Numbered from the stretch's first letter, positions 44,854 through 56,399 are shown. The stretch is 64,000 nucleotides of DNA from Luidia sarsii (GCA_949987565.1 OX465110.1:14293204-14357203); one strand, 5' to 3'. The notes: a model not told the origin generated them from the sequence alone. Program-made: numbers and translations.

Positions 44854-45224
44854 GTATGTGGAAACATGCAGCCATGGCTTAGCGGGTCCCAGTCATGTGG
44901 TTTGGCTGGATAAATCATGGCTGCCCGGTAGAGTGTGCCTGTGGAGGTTTTTTTTTTGGTTTTTTTGTAGGAGCGTTGCAATCCCATCCCTGCTGCACTC
45001 TTGCTGTTTGACGCACGCTGCCTTTCCATCGCTGCTCCTCTTGTCAGTGCCACGGCTCTGCTGGGTTCAATTCCTGGCACTGTGAAAATGATAAATGCGC
45101 CGTCTATCCCCGATTGAATGCACATTATACTGCGACCTTGAGAAAAGGGCAGAAATTTGCTGTGTCAGAATATACAGGGAAGAAAAAATGGTGTAGATAT
45201 TTGTTCATGTGCTCATTGATTTGT

Positions 45225-45660
45225 ACATGCACAGTGACCATTGCCCTTAGATATTGATCGCCGTACGATGATCAAAATATCAAGATCGTAATAAATGGAA
45301 GTACTGTGTACATATAACTGAAGGGCTACACTTACAGTTACATGTACTTTAGCAAGGCTTGTACATGTTTTTATGTGTGGACTGTACCACGCATGCATAA
45401 ACTGTAGTCTGTACCCGAGTAAAAGTCATTTTATGTACTGTACAATCATGGAGGTACAATAATGTGCATGTACAATGTGTGTACAAACTGTACATGTACA
45501 TGTACATACATGTACACTGAGAAGACACAATACATGTAAGTTAATTGGTAGCAGTCATTACTTATGGAAGTGACTGTCTTTCTTCCAGGTTAACCAAAAA
45601 GATTTCAGTTCAGTACGTGTTCATGTACAATGTGTACATGTACATGTACATGTACATTTA
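45225..45660. repeat. (ACATGT)n clusters
   Basis: Dense at about 45470-45515 and 45620-45660, sparse between. Confidence 0.7.
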
Positions 45661-46377
45661 GGACTAGGTATTCTACAGTAAGCTCAGTTCAGGTCTATTT
45701 ACTGTAGGACTATAGTCGTTTTATGCTCAGTTAAGATACAGCACAACTCCAGAGACTATGTGTGTTGCTACAGTGTACATGTACAATCCACATCCAATGG
45801 TTGAAGTTAAACCTGTATCATGATCTGCTGCGAATGGGCTCCATTTTAATCAGACAATTATTGGGTGGTACATGTAAATCTTGCAGGTCAGTACAAGAAA
45901 GGCCTTGTCCCAAGATATTACCAAGAAACCGTTCTCAGGCATACTGTATACAGTGTTGTCGGTAGGTGCTCTAAACTGAAGCAAAGTCCTATGAGGTTAT
46001 TTTTCCTATTCGTAGAAGTATCAGGCTGAACGCAGCCTTTGAACCCAACTATAATAATGTTTAACTACATGTAGATAAATTGTACAATCAATGCGTACAG
46101 TGTACAGTACATGTACATGTACAGTGTACATGTATGTAGTATACATGTATACGTTCCCAACTTCTCATACCACTTGTTTAATGTACAGTATGTTCCATGT
46201 TGGCTGTCTATCACATGCCTCTGCTATCTCCCACTATGGCTGAAGAAAGTGCTTTCACCCCTGTTTGGTTTTTCCCTTTGTCGCTTTTGCAATTAGCTAA
46301 ATGTGCACGTAAATGTACGTGCACAGTTTGTACCGACACATAAACGTGGCTGTTCGAATGAAAACACTTGTGTAATT
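45661..46377. other. Non-coding sequence with an ACATGT patch
   Basis: ACATGT repeats at about 46085-46155. No gene. Confidence 0.4.
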
Positions 46378-46691
46378 AAAGGCCTTTTCAGACGACGCTG
46401 AAAAAACTCACAAGGCTTGAGAAAATGTCTCGTGCATGAGAAATCTGACAAAATTGCGATCGTCTGAAAGGTTACCAATGCTCGAGTGATAGACGTCCCT
46501 GGTGAACCCTTGAGAGATTTTGCCGTAGGTCTGGACCTCCGCCAAATCTTCCGCTAGCGGAGGATTTCTCACGGGACCTTTGACAATCGATCATGTGAAG
46601 GGAGGAACTGTTTATTACAACATCCCATGCTACATATGCTATATTCTCTCTCAAGCCTTGTGAGTTTTTTCAGTGTCGTCTGAAAAGGGCT
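46378..46691. mobile_element. About 312-bp inverted-repeat element (MITE-like)
   Basis: The left terminal repeat (GGCCTTTTCAGACGACGCTG then AAAAAACTCACAAGGCTTGA) and the right (TCAAGCCTTGTGAGTTTTTT then CAGTGTCGTCTGAAAAGGGC) are inverted over about 42 bp with only one or two mismatches. TAA lies beside both ends and may be the target duplication, but the boundary is ambiguous by one or two bases. An internal GATCGTCTGAAAGG (about 46459) is a third partial copy of the end. No coding sequence. High arm identity suggests a fairly young insertion. Confidence 0.88.
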
Positions 46692-48054
46692 AACAGTTTG
46701 TGCATGTGTGTGTGCTTGTGGGTTTATTCAGGGTATGTCGGTTAATGTGTGTCCCTGCCAAGGATATGCTGTCATTTGATATCAGCAACATTAGTGTTTG
46801 TAAGTTCTTGGGATGAGGAGAAATCCTCCAACCGTAAAATGGGATGCATTTAACTTTCTCGGAGAGATACGCCGTAAGAGCTAATTTGCATTTTTAAAAG
46901 GATTCGTCGTATGCGGAAGCAGACGAACATTGACCAGTTTCTTGCGATTCGGGGCCGAGTTATCCAACTCTTGCTGAGCAAAGCTTGAGCCAATACCCCT
47001 CCTTGTATCCGTCGTCAGTGCCAAGGAAAAGGCTTATGATCTGTCAGTGTCGATTTTTTTAAATCATTGCCATTTATTTGTTTCTAACCAAAGAGCCTCC
47101 CCACCAAAGTCAGTAGGTGCGTTCCGACAAGTTGTGGAAACGCCACAAGGGAAGTTGTCGAAGAGTGGATTGTGATTGAAAACCCGTCTCTTTTCGTTTT
47201 TGTCTCCCCGTGCCGAACTGCGCATGCCTGATATGTGACATTTAACCGGAACTGCTCATGCCTGAAATGTGACCCATCCGTACTTTCCGGACTGCACTCG
47301 CTTGGTTTGCACGTACAATGTACGGTTTGCGCATAACCGTGTGGAAGTAAACAGCTGGTTGTGTGGACGACGTCTGTGTGCACTGAATTGTGGGACGTAA
47401 CTAATCGATTTTTCTCTTTTTGGTAGCTTTCACTCAGTGCCTGGAAATATAACCAATGCTTTTTCCACACAAAAAAAAAATGCTAGAATAACTGCAATTT
47501 GGATAGCGGTTTGAATCATGATTATTAGTGAGACCTAAATTTTAGTGTTCACACATGAAAAAAACAACAATTTTGACAAGTGAATAGCGCTTTTTGTATT
47601 AACATGCATACATGTGCATCAGTATTCATGACCTTGTCCAAGCGATTCAAGGAATACATATGTATGTATGTACAGTATGTAGGTCAGTGGGTTAGCCAAC
47701 ACAAATGGAGTTGACAATTTTCAAGGCAGAGACCAGTATTGGAGCGTAATCGTTTCACTGTGAATCCTGTTTCAGAATTGGTATAAAAAAAAAAATTCTC
47801 AGGAATATGGCCTCCTTCTTAAGGCTGATTTGAGCGATCATATTAATTTTGCGTCCTTTAGACATCTGGAAACCTCCTAAGTCCTACCTTTGAAGGAATC
47901 TGTTAACACATTGTCCAGTTTCACTTTCAGTGACCTGTGCAGAGTGGACATTTTTTTCCCATTTTGGAGCGAGACCTTTCTTTCAATTTCAGATGCCCCA
48001 AGTTATTTTGCACAATCTGTTTCAAGCACAATCTCCGCGTGTACATGTACATGT
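46692..48054. other. Non-coding sequence
   Basis: About 47487-47560 (GCAATTTGGATAGCGGTTTG, AATCATGATTATTAGTGAGA) is a probable fragment of the CGATTCAAAT family. The 128-aa minus frame at 47084-47470 matches nothing recognised. Confidence 0.4.
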
Positions 48055-48305
48055 ACCTGATGAGTGTTTCTGCCTCTCCAGGCCGTGAGACAAAATTATT
48101 ATCTGTCCTGTTGGATTTTGGAAACCAGGTGAACAGACTACAGAGCCTGCGCCTTCATTGGCCAGTTGTCAGGTTTTTTGGCTCAGCACGTAGTGCAGTG
48201 AGTTTTTTCCCCATGCGAGGCGAAAAAAAATGAAACACTGAAACAGGACAGGTAAGCCTTCTGGTCTCACGGCCTAAGTTGAGAGGCAGAAATCTCACCA
48301 AAAGT
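48055..48305. mobile_element. About 250-bp foldback element
   Basis: Left: GATGAGTGTTTCTGCCTCTC then CAGGCCGTGAGAC and TTATCTGTCCTGTT. Right: AACAGGACAGGTAAG, GGTCTCACGGCCTAAG and GAGAGGCAGAAATCTCACC. The arms are inverted over about 60 bp with gaps, around about 125 bp of unrelated DNA. No coding sequence and no second copy in the window. Confidence 0.65.
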
Positions 48306-49479
48306 TGACCGCTCACGTGAGCTACATTCTGAGCGAACGGCCTCAGGAGAATTTTTTTTGCTCAGCAGATTGCTCTCGTGCTGGGCAGTCTTAACCATTG
48401 TTGTCTTCAAATGTGTAGACCATGCTAGGGGTACATTTACCTCTGTGGTCGATAGACTGAACTGTGGTCACATCATTTAACACATTTAGAGAGGGAGGGA
48501 AGTGTAGGGCAAACCACAAGTGCCTAAACATCTGCAGGGTTGGCGGTTTGTGAGTTTGGGTTGCAAGTGTGACTGTACAGGTAGTACAGTACATGAATAA
48601 CATGTCGCCTGCAAATTGATAAACTACCATCAGAAATAGCACCTTCATTTACATAGTTGGCTGCTGGAGCCCGCTACATACATGTTGCAACTTCCGTAGA
48701 ATCTTGGGTCATGTTTTTAAGCCAGGCTAGCCAGCCATTGGGTATCAAAAGATAAGTACGGTACACGTATCTCAATTTTTCAGGCACCCTGTCATCTTTG
48801 ATCTATGTAAATCTGTGATGAAATTATGTAACAGATCAATTTGGACGCAGCTATTTTTGTTGTTCGTGTACCAGTAAGTCCATTAGAAAAACATTGGACA
48901 CTGTACTTGATACTATTTGATGAAATCCTCGCTTAAACCGAGATACCTGTATTAACTTCGGACAGTAGACAGGTTTACTATTTTTTAGTACAAATAGCAG
49001 GTGTTTTTGTGTACCTTTAAGCCCATGCTACATACTGTGTGTATGTAAAGCACATTATTGACCTGCCAATTTCTGTCATTTACGTATGTTGTTGACAATG
49101 GTATACGTGTATTTTAGTGTGTTGTCAACTTGTCAAGCAGTATAAGTATAACGGGAGCGTCTGTTTCCCGAGCACCCTTGGCTAAAAGGGCTGGGCAGAG
49201 GGTCCCCAAACTTGTTTGTGCAGGCACAGTGACTGTGTTTGCAAGTTATTGTTCCTTGTGACAAAGCATCCCTTTGATTTGTGGAGCTTCACAGAAGCCT
49301 TGGAAGTCAACCCCACCACCACCACCTTCTCTCTTTTTGGAAAACTTTGCCCTTCGACGCTAGTTGCTGCTGATGTGTGTTGCAACTTGCATGCTCGATC
49401 TGCACTACATGTACTGTGTGTTGCTCTGGACTGCTGCGGCCATCTGATCGACGTGGTGATGCAGATGCTATTAAATAAA
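48306..49479. other. Non-coding sequence
   Basis: No element recognised. Two opposing frames at 49182-49515 match nothing known. Confidence 0.4.
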
Positions 49480-50270
49480 TATGTACATGTACATGAACTG
49501 TACATTGTAGTGTAGAATCAGTACCTGTACATGTACATGTACTGTATACACAGTTACACACGTTATACTGGTATACATGTAGTTTACTTTTTACATGTAC
49601 GTGTACATGTACATTGTACATGTACACGTACATGTACTGTAGATGAAGAGCACACGCAGTTTATATTATGTTGTACATGTACATGTGTAGTATACAGCGC
49701 AATGTACAAATTACACGTACACGTACATGTACATGTACATGAATGTACATGTACACATGTACATGTACATGAATGTACATGTTATTGTATACATGTACAT
49801 GTATGTACCGTAAATGTGGTTAGGCATGTTTTCATGTACTAGTACACATGTACAGTGTACCCGGTATACATAATTATACGTGTACCTGTACATGTACATG
49901 TACATGTACATATATGTGCATATATATTTATACATGCACATGTACAGTGTGTACACTGTACTTGGCATGTACATGTACAATATGTTGAACCTCAGTACTT
50001 AACAAGTACATGTACATGTATGGACAAGAATAGGCCAGCAGCCCAGCATGTACACTGTACATGTACAGTGTATGTTCATACATAATTATAGTATACATGT
50101 GTAAGTCTACAAATTTGTACATTTTCATGTACACGCACAAGCACATGCACATGTACATGTACAGTACTGTACGTACATGTGGATCATTGTGCTATTGTTC
50201 ATGTACTGTACATTCATAATGCAGTCATGTGTAATGCACAATCTACTCGTGTACATGTACTACAGTACTA
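49480..50270. repeat. Largest and densest (ACATGT)n block
   Basis: About 790 bp largely of TACATG hexamers with GTACACGTAC, TACAGTGTAC and TATATATG variants. Frames of 89-108 aa on both strands are repeat-derived. Perfect dyad symmetry of the unit allows cruciforms throughout. Confidence 0.9.
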
Positions 50271-50282
50271 CTAGCACATCTA

Positions 50283-50463
50283 CAGTGGAACGTTGCCAAA
50301 CAAACATCCTGGGATCCATGAAAATTGTTCGGTAGTTAGCAATCCTTCGGTATAGCAGTTGCGGCCACATATCTTGTACACAAAAATCGGGAGCTAAAGG
50401 GCATGTTCGTTATAGCCGAATGTTTTGTATATCGGCGTTTGTTATAGCGACGTTCCACTACTG
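50283..50463. mobile_element. pogo/Tigger-like MITE, copy 3
   Basis: CAGTGGAACGTTGCCAAAC at the left, GTTATAGCGACGTTCCACTA and CTG at the right. TA precedes (50281-50282) and follows (50464-50465). More diverged than copy 2, with mutations in the left repeat. Confidence 0.85.
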
Positions 50464-50602
50464 TATACATGTATGTACACGTGCATGTACACACATGTAC
50501 ATGTATGTACATGTATGAATGTGTGCAGACTGCAGACAGAGAGGAACACGGTTGGATCTACATGTAATGGACAATATGCACGGGCACATGTACATGTAGC
50601 CT
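50464..50602. repeat. Short (ACATGT)n patch
   Basis: TACATGTATG words at about 50464-50520. Confidence 0.65.
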
Positions 50603-51049
50603 AATAGGGTCGTTTCTACTGTCCAAATAATCACGATTTGAATAGAGATTCAAATCTTTTTTGTTGTTGCTCACATTCACACCGGCCCAAAACAAATTGT
50701 GACGCCAAAAATCGGGAGCCAATTTCGGTTAGCAGTTGTGATCAAATGGCGGGTGTGTCCTTGACGGTGGCCCATGCAGGGGGACATGTAAACAAGTGTG
50801 AGCGGTGCATTGTGGGAGTAAAAATAAGACCCGGTGCGATTCAGCGGAGCGTTCCCGGATACATCACGTCGCAAATAAATGCGATTATTTGCATAAAGTT
50901 TCACTCATAGTGGAGTCTGAAAATTGTGATTCAAGTCCCACTAATAATCATGGTTAGTTGTGTCCACACAAAATAAGAAGTGGAGTTCAAATTGCGTTTA
51001 AATAATTATATTTATTTGGGACACTGGGACTGTGTGAACGTCCCTATTG
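50603..51049. mobile_element. CGATTCAAAT-family inverted-repeat element, copy 1 (447 bp)
   Basis: Left end AATAGGGTCGTTTCTACTGT. The right end, read inwards on the other strand, is CAATAGGGACGTTCACACAG; AAATAATCACG and AAATAATTAT lie just inside. Interior shared with 56400-56890: GCGGAGCGTTCCCGGATACA, CGTCGCAAATAAATGCGATT, GTGGAGTCTGAAAATTGTG. There is no coding sequence beyond chance frames. Confidence 0.75.
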
Positions 51050-51821
51050 AGTGCATGCGATAAATGCCCACGCTTACGTAAGCTTGTAAAATGTCATTGG
51101 GAAGGAGCCTATTGTCATCCACTTGGTTAGACCCACTATGGACACACATTGTTACAGGTGTACCGTAGATTGGTCGCAGTGCTAATTAATGAGATCCATT
51201 TCACCCCCTCCATCAGGCACATCAGTCGGCATCAATCATTCCCCATAATGGACAAATCTATGCTGATAGCAGACATTAAAATGTCACATCTTGTATTGTA
51301 CAATGCACAAGTACGTATCTAGTCTAGGTCATGTTGCAATTTCCTGAAACTGTGCGGACATGTACATGCACAGGTGTATGTCTAATGTACATTACATGTC
51401 TGTATGCTGATTTATAATGATTTGAATGGTTAAACTCTCTCAGGATGGTACCGTGGACATGTACTTCAGGTACAGTAATGGACGTACATGTAGATTTAGA
51501 CATAGAGTCTGAAAAAGAAATACACGTACACACTGTACATGTATGTACGTACACGTAGCATGGATTTCATGTACAGTGTACACCTATAGATTTACATTTG
51601 AAGAATTGCAGAGCGACCCACGCACAATACATTTAGGCCAATAGATTCATCATTTAAGCTGTCTCATTTGTCATTTACCGGAATGGCTGATGTACATGTA
51701 CATGTACTGTACATGAAGGCAGGGGGACTCATACATGTATACTCTGTACATACAGACATATCTTATGTGCTGATCCCGTACGGAGAAAGATTGGCAATTT
51801 GATATTCCTGGTTGGAGGCGA
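51050..51821. other. Non-coding sequence with ACATGT patches
   Basis: ACATGT-like words at about 51355-51395, 51480-51570 and 51688-51750. No gene. Confidence 0.4.
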
Positions 51822-52266
51822 TTTCTTTTCCCTCTCCCCCCTCTCCCCCCTCTGTCTCTCTCCCCTCTGTCTCTCCCTCTGTATCTCTCTCGCCTCTCTC
51901 CTCTCTCTGTCTCCCTCTCTCTGTCTCCCTCTCTCTGTCTCCCTCTCTCTCTGTCTCCCCGCTCTCTCTCTCTGTCTCACTCCTCTCTCTCTCTGTCTGT
52001 CTCTCTCTGTCTCTGTCTCGCTCTGTCTCTCTCTTTCTCTCTTTCTCTCTCACCCCTCTCTCCCCCCTCTCTCTCCCCCTCTCTCCCCCCTCTCTATCTC
52101 TCTCTCTCTCTTTCTCTCCCCTCCCCCTCTCTCTCCTCTCTCTCCTCTCTCTCTCCTCTCTCTCTCCTCTCTCTCTCTCTTTCTCTCTCTCTCTCCCCCT
52201 CTCTCTCTTTCTCTCTCCCTCCCCTCTCCCTCTCTCTCTCCCCCCTCTCTCTCTCTCTCTCTCCCT

Positions 52267-52304
<38 letters not shown>

Positions 52305-52341
52305 CTCTCTCTCCCTCTCTCTCTCTCTCCCCCTCTCTCTC

Positions 52342-52377
<36 letters not shown>

Positions 52378-52420
52378 TTCCTTTTCTCCTTTTCTCCTTT
52401 TCCTTTCTTTGCCCCCTTCC
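51822..52420 (+). repeat. 0.6-kb polypyrimidine tract
   Basis: CT-rich on plus with (CTCTGT)n near the left, (CTCTCCCC)n in the middle, near-pure (CT)n at about 52270-52300 and 52340-52375, and a CCTTTTCTCC repeat at the right edge. The 303-aa, 228-aa and 204-aa frames across it are compositional. Confidence 0.95.
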
Positions 52421-54035
52421 TGCTGATGATTCCTGCGTCGTCCAGCGCAGTGCAGTGCGGGAATTCCAGCGCAGACGACCTCTGACCCCGGGGGGCTTGA
52501 GCAGGCTGGCAGGAAGTAATTACAGTTGGTTGGCGGATTAAGGCCGTGATCCCAGGGGGCATTGTACTCTACTGGCCCTGCACATTGTCTGGTCCTCCGA
52601 GACTGCGGCCTGGGTTGTGCTTGGTCTTCGGCTTTTTCCATCCTCGGGTGCATAAAGGCAAACTCGCCCTCCATCTCTCTGTCTCCATCAGGTTTTTTTT
52701 CCCCTCCCCCCCCCTTCTCATCCCCACCCCCTCCCCCCTATCCAGTCGCCCTGCAGACTTCCATAAGCATTGTACACGGACGTGCAACTAGGGGGGAGGG
52801 GGGGGGGGTTGGAACAGACACAAATCACCCACATACATGCGTAGCCAGCCTCCTATACTGCCCCACCAGGGTCGGGCTTCACCCCGATGTGCATTGTACA
52901 TGCACGCTGCCTTCCTGCTCTGAATGTACACGGTACGTACTGTACACTGTACCTGGTAGTGGTACTGATTCATGCTAATGATACGGGCCGAGGCATGCGT
53001 TGAGATATGTAGGCCAAGTGCAGTCTTATCCGGTGACATTGTGTATTCATGGAGAATGCATCTACATGTAGGCCCGCTCATGTATTAAGATCTTCTCAGT
53101 ATCGATTTTTTTTTTTCCCTCGGTCCCATCTCTCTCCTTACTCAAGATGGGTTGACTGGAGCAGCATTATGAAGTCAAACTCAAAATCTTTTTCATTATT
53201 TTTGTGGCTTGGGGGGGGGGGTTGTCTTAAATGTTCTTAGCATGTAAAAAATAAAAGGGAGGATTTTTCTGTAGGCATCTTTGCGCAAATTGGAGTGCAC
53301 CAAATTCCATATGCCCAACTGAACACAATGTGCTTATCATTCAAGTCATGTTTTTATGTTCTTCTCGTGACTGTTGGCCACAGCAGATATTTTTGATCGT
53401 TGTTTTTTTTTAAGGTGCTCACTGTACTCTACGAACAACATTTTTTTCGGGGGGGGGGAATTATTCATCGAGACAGTCTAACCTTCACAGCCAGCCAGCC
53501 CCGCGCGCACGTGCTTGTCGTTGGACAATGCAAATGCTAGGGGGAGAGCCCGACCAGCAACACGGCAGATCAATTAAAAGAAGATGGCCTTGGTTGCCGC
53601 AGTAACTTGGTCATCGCGAATTAATTTGTCTGGACAGACAGAAATGAGGGCAAACCACTTCTGGCATTGACCCAGGTTCTCACTGAGCAACTTGGATTTC
53701 CAATTCAAAGTGAGAAAATTGATTTTTTTTTTCTACCTTTTCCCTCCCTTTTTTTTGGGTGGGGGAAGGGGTTGGTTGGGGGTTTTGTGGAGGAGGGATA
53801 GGGGTTGCATTTTCTGTCAATTCCTCCCGCTGGTTCCCCACCCCCCCCCCCCCTTGCTCCCGAGTCTTAAGTTGGCTCCATTGTTGCCTGAATGCAAATC
53901 AATAGGAAGACTGGGCACAGGTCTTGGGACTAGGGAAACCCTTACCCATACTGTGTCTTACGATGATGCAGTCTGACATGTCTGTACTGTACTGTAGACG
54001 GCTGGCTAGCTAGCCACCAAGGTGCTATAATCAGT
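52421..54035. other. Non-coding sequence with G/C homopolymers
   Basis: Runs of C or G at about 52698-52706, 52800-52808, 53212-53221, 53450-53458 and 13 C at 53841-53853. Around 53500-53640 is a compact run of regulatory-looking words (CACGTG, ACAATGCAAATG, AAGATGGCC, AATTAATTTG) without proof of function. No gene. Confidence 0.4.
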
Positions 54036-54265
54036 ACTAGGGCTCTTTCCACTATCCCCCAAATAAATGCATTTATTTGGATCGCGATTTGAACTGCGAT
54101 TCAAACTCCACTTTTTGTGTGGGGGTGTGTGTGTGTGAACACGATAAACATAATTTTCAGTGGGATTTGCTTCGCGATTTGGAATCCACTATTAGTGAGA
54201 CTTTTCTTAATAGTCGCATTTATTTGCAAAAAAGTGTACATGGAAACGCACCACTGAATCGCATT
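54036..54265. repeat. CGATTCAAAT-family element, partial copy
   Basis: GGGCTCTTTCCACTATCCCC, AAATAAATGCATTTATTTGG, ATCGCGATTTGAACTGCGAT and TTCGCGATTTGGAATCCACT match the order at 50603 and 56400. The right end is not defined. Confidence 0.6.
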
Positions 54266-54481
54266 TGTTTTGTTCATCCTAACACTAGTAACAGGCTATA
54301 AGGGTGTTATACTTTCATTATTTTTTTTCTCCGAATGGTACATGTGTGTGGAGAGCGATGAAAGGTATTTTTTATGGTATAGAATTATTTATAAAAGTTT
54401 TATATTAAAATGTTTTGGACATTTGGACATTTTGGACATTTTTTATGACAGTTTTTTAAGTACCGGTAGATACAAACTAAC

Positions 54482-54595
54482 TGTTGCAAACTGCTCACTG
54501 ACTAAAATACATAAAATCTCAAAAGTTAAATGGGCCTGACGCTTCGATCCTACATGTAGAAGGCCCTTTCTCAAAGGCAAAGGTCCTGCTACAAA
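54482..54595 (-). repeat. Dispersed GGATCGAAAC-type repeat, copy 3
   Basis: The minus strand reads TTTGAGAAAGGGCCTTCTAC, ATGTAGGATCGAAGCGTCAG, GCCCATTTAACTTTTGAG and ends in a CAGTTTGCAACAG region, the same order as 22653-22752. It lies about 45 bp from the multi-hairpin element. Confidence 0.65.
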
Positions 54596-54641
54596 GTGCC
54601 AGACACCCTCCCCCTCTTCCAAATGATGGCTCAAAGCCTGT

Positions 54642-55060
54642 AGCCGCGTTTCCACAGGACTTATTTTGGTTAAAGTAACCGAGACGATGGTTACTTTGAC
54701 CAAAATAAGTCCAGTGGAAACAGCCCAGTCAAATTTCTCTCGGTTACTTTAACCGAGTCCAATGGTTACTTTTACCGAGCAACCTCTGCCCAGTAAAAGT
54801 GACCAGGTAAGTTTAACCGAGCCGATTAGTCCAGTGGAAACGCACCACTCGGTTAAACACGTCTCGGTAAAAAAACACATCCGGCCTAAGACGTAACACG
54901 TACATAAATTGTGCACAGCGTCTGCTTCGTATCATGTGCTAATTGTACACACGTACATTGTGTATCCGGCTGACACTTGACCTTCATGAGCCGTTATATT
55001 GCCAGCTCGGTTACTTTAACCATCGTCTCGGTTAAATTCTAGTCCAGTGGAAACGCTGCT
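54642..55060. mobile_element. Multi-hairpin inverted-repeat element, copy 2 (419 bp)
   Basis: Begins AGCCGCGTTTCCACAGGACT and ends AGTCCAGTGGAAACGCTGCT. It matches 43187-43675 along its length with few differences but lacks the 66-bp segment near the right end. Both copies share the hairpin around GGTTAAAGTAACCGAG and the internal TCCGGCCTAAGACGTAACAC. Confidence 0.88.
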
Positions 55061-55244
55061 TTTATCCACACTGTAGGATAAATGGTGCAATTGACCTGTT
55101 GCTACCAACCAAATTACATACCGGTAACTTTGAAGTCTTTGATAATATTAGATTTTTAAGCAGAAATGGGCAGGGTGAGTGGAAAGGGGGAGCAAAGCTT
55201 GTAAAGTGCATTTTCAATTTCAAGCAAATAATTACATTTTGAGA

Positions 55245-55575
55245 TGTACATGTACATGTAGATACTGTACTGGTACCCCCTGTACTGTACATGTACATGT
55301 ACCGCTACTTTACATGTACCGGTACGGGGTACTTAACATGTACACATGTACACATGTATAGTATACTGTATACCAGTACACTATTTTGGAGCATGTTCAT
55401 GTGTGCCGTGCACACTACCGCACTGTAAGTGTTGCACAGAACATGCTCAAGAATGGGAAAATGTGGATAAAATGTGTTTGGTGTCTGCCACATTCATTCA
55501 TGTACATTGCATACACCGGTAGTAGCCTATTTGTACACAGAGATCTACATGTACACATGTACATGTACTGTACCC
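55245..55575. repeat. (ACATGT)n clusters with TACCGGTAC words
   Basis: ACATGT-rich at about 55245-55375 and 55538-55572. Confidence 0.7.
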
Positions 55576-56399
55576 GTAGGAGGTTAGGAACGTCGCACGG
55601 TGAAATCACCACCACTGTTTTCCCAGCAACGCATTTGTGAGACACATGCACATCATTAGGCATTGTAATATTCCCCAAAGTGCAACACATTATCTGCGTA
55701 ATAATGAATGTACTGCTACTGTGGTCGTCATAAAGCCCTTTTTCCCCCCTTCTTCCTAGTGTTATACGGTACGTACATTCACTTCACGTCCATTACATTG
55801 TGGGAAATGGTTAAATTGGCTTTTCCCTTTTCCGCCATCCGTGGGAAGGCTGTAGTCTTTTTGTACGTGATTTTTTTTTCTCGGGATCTTGTTGTTCTTG
55901 ATGTCCACCCAAGTAATGGACCTGTACTTAGTGCTCTCATGCAGGGACCCTTACATGTACATGTACATGTTTTCCCAACTGTACATTTTGATGTACATGT
56001 ACAATGTACATGTATTGTAGCACAGGGGAAAGTCTCCTTGGTTCGTTATATTTATTGTAAATGATTATGATATAAGCATATAAACATTTCCCTTGTCAAT
56101 GTTGCAATTCTTTGATGTTCCTAAAGTTTTATATTATCATATTGAATGCAGCATTATGTACATGTACCTTTGTCCAGGCTGCATTCATCCTTCTCATAGA
56201 TCATTTAGAATTTATGATTTTTTTTCCTGTATTAGTAAGACTACGCGGTTACATACGTAGGTGTTGATCAAAAAGAGCGAAACCTCCATAACTGCTTATG
56301 AGCAGGGTAGGGTTGAACACGCAAGCAGGAATGAGTGAATGGGATTGCTGGTTTGCAGTTGACGATTCTGAGGTTGACGATATACATGTACATGCTCAG
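55576..56399. other. Non-coding sequence
   Basis: ACATGT patches near 55950-55965 and 55990-56015. No gene or element recognised. Confidence 0.4.

Larger units (their letters stand above)
43676..45224. other. Non-coding stretch with one weak exon candidate
   Basis: No repeat family is defined apart from (GT)n at 44831-44853. A possible A-box-like TGGCTTAGCGG (about 44875) and B-box-like GGTTCAATTCC (about 45063) are too far apart for a tRNA. See the separate entry for 44653-44715. Confidence 0.35.

Noticed and set aside
44875..45075. tRNA or SINE from A-box-like TGGCTTAGCGG and B-box-like GGTTCAATTCC
   Set aside because: The boxes are about 190 bp apart and no cloverleaf can be drawn.
49307..50158. 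Met/Tyr/Val/His-rich frames
   Set aside because: Produced by the self-complementary ACATGT repeat and appear on both strands.
51763..52674. 303-aa minus-strand frame
   Set aside because: Mostly GA-tract translation with short unique ends; no recognised domain.
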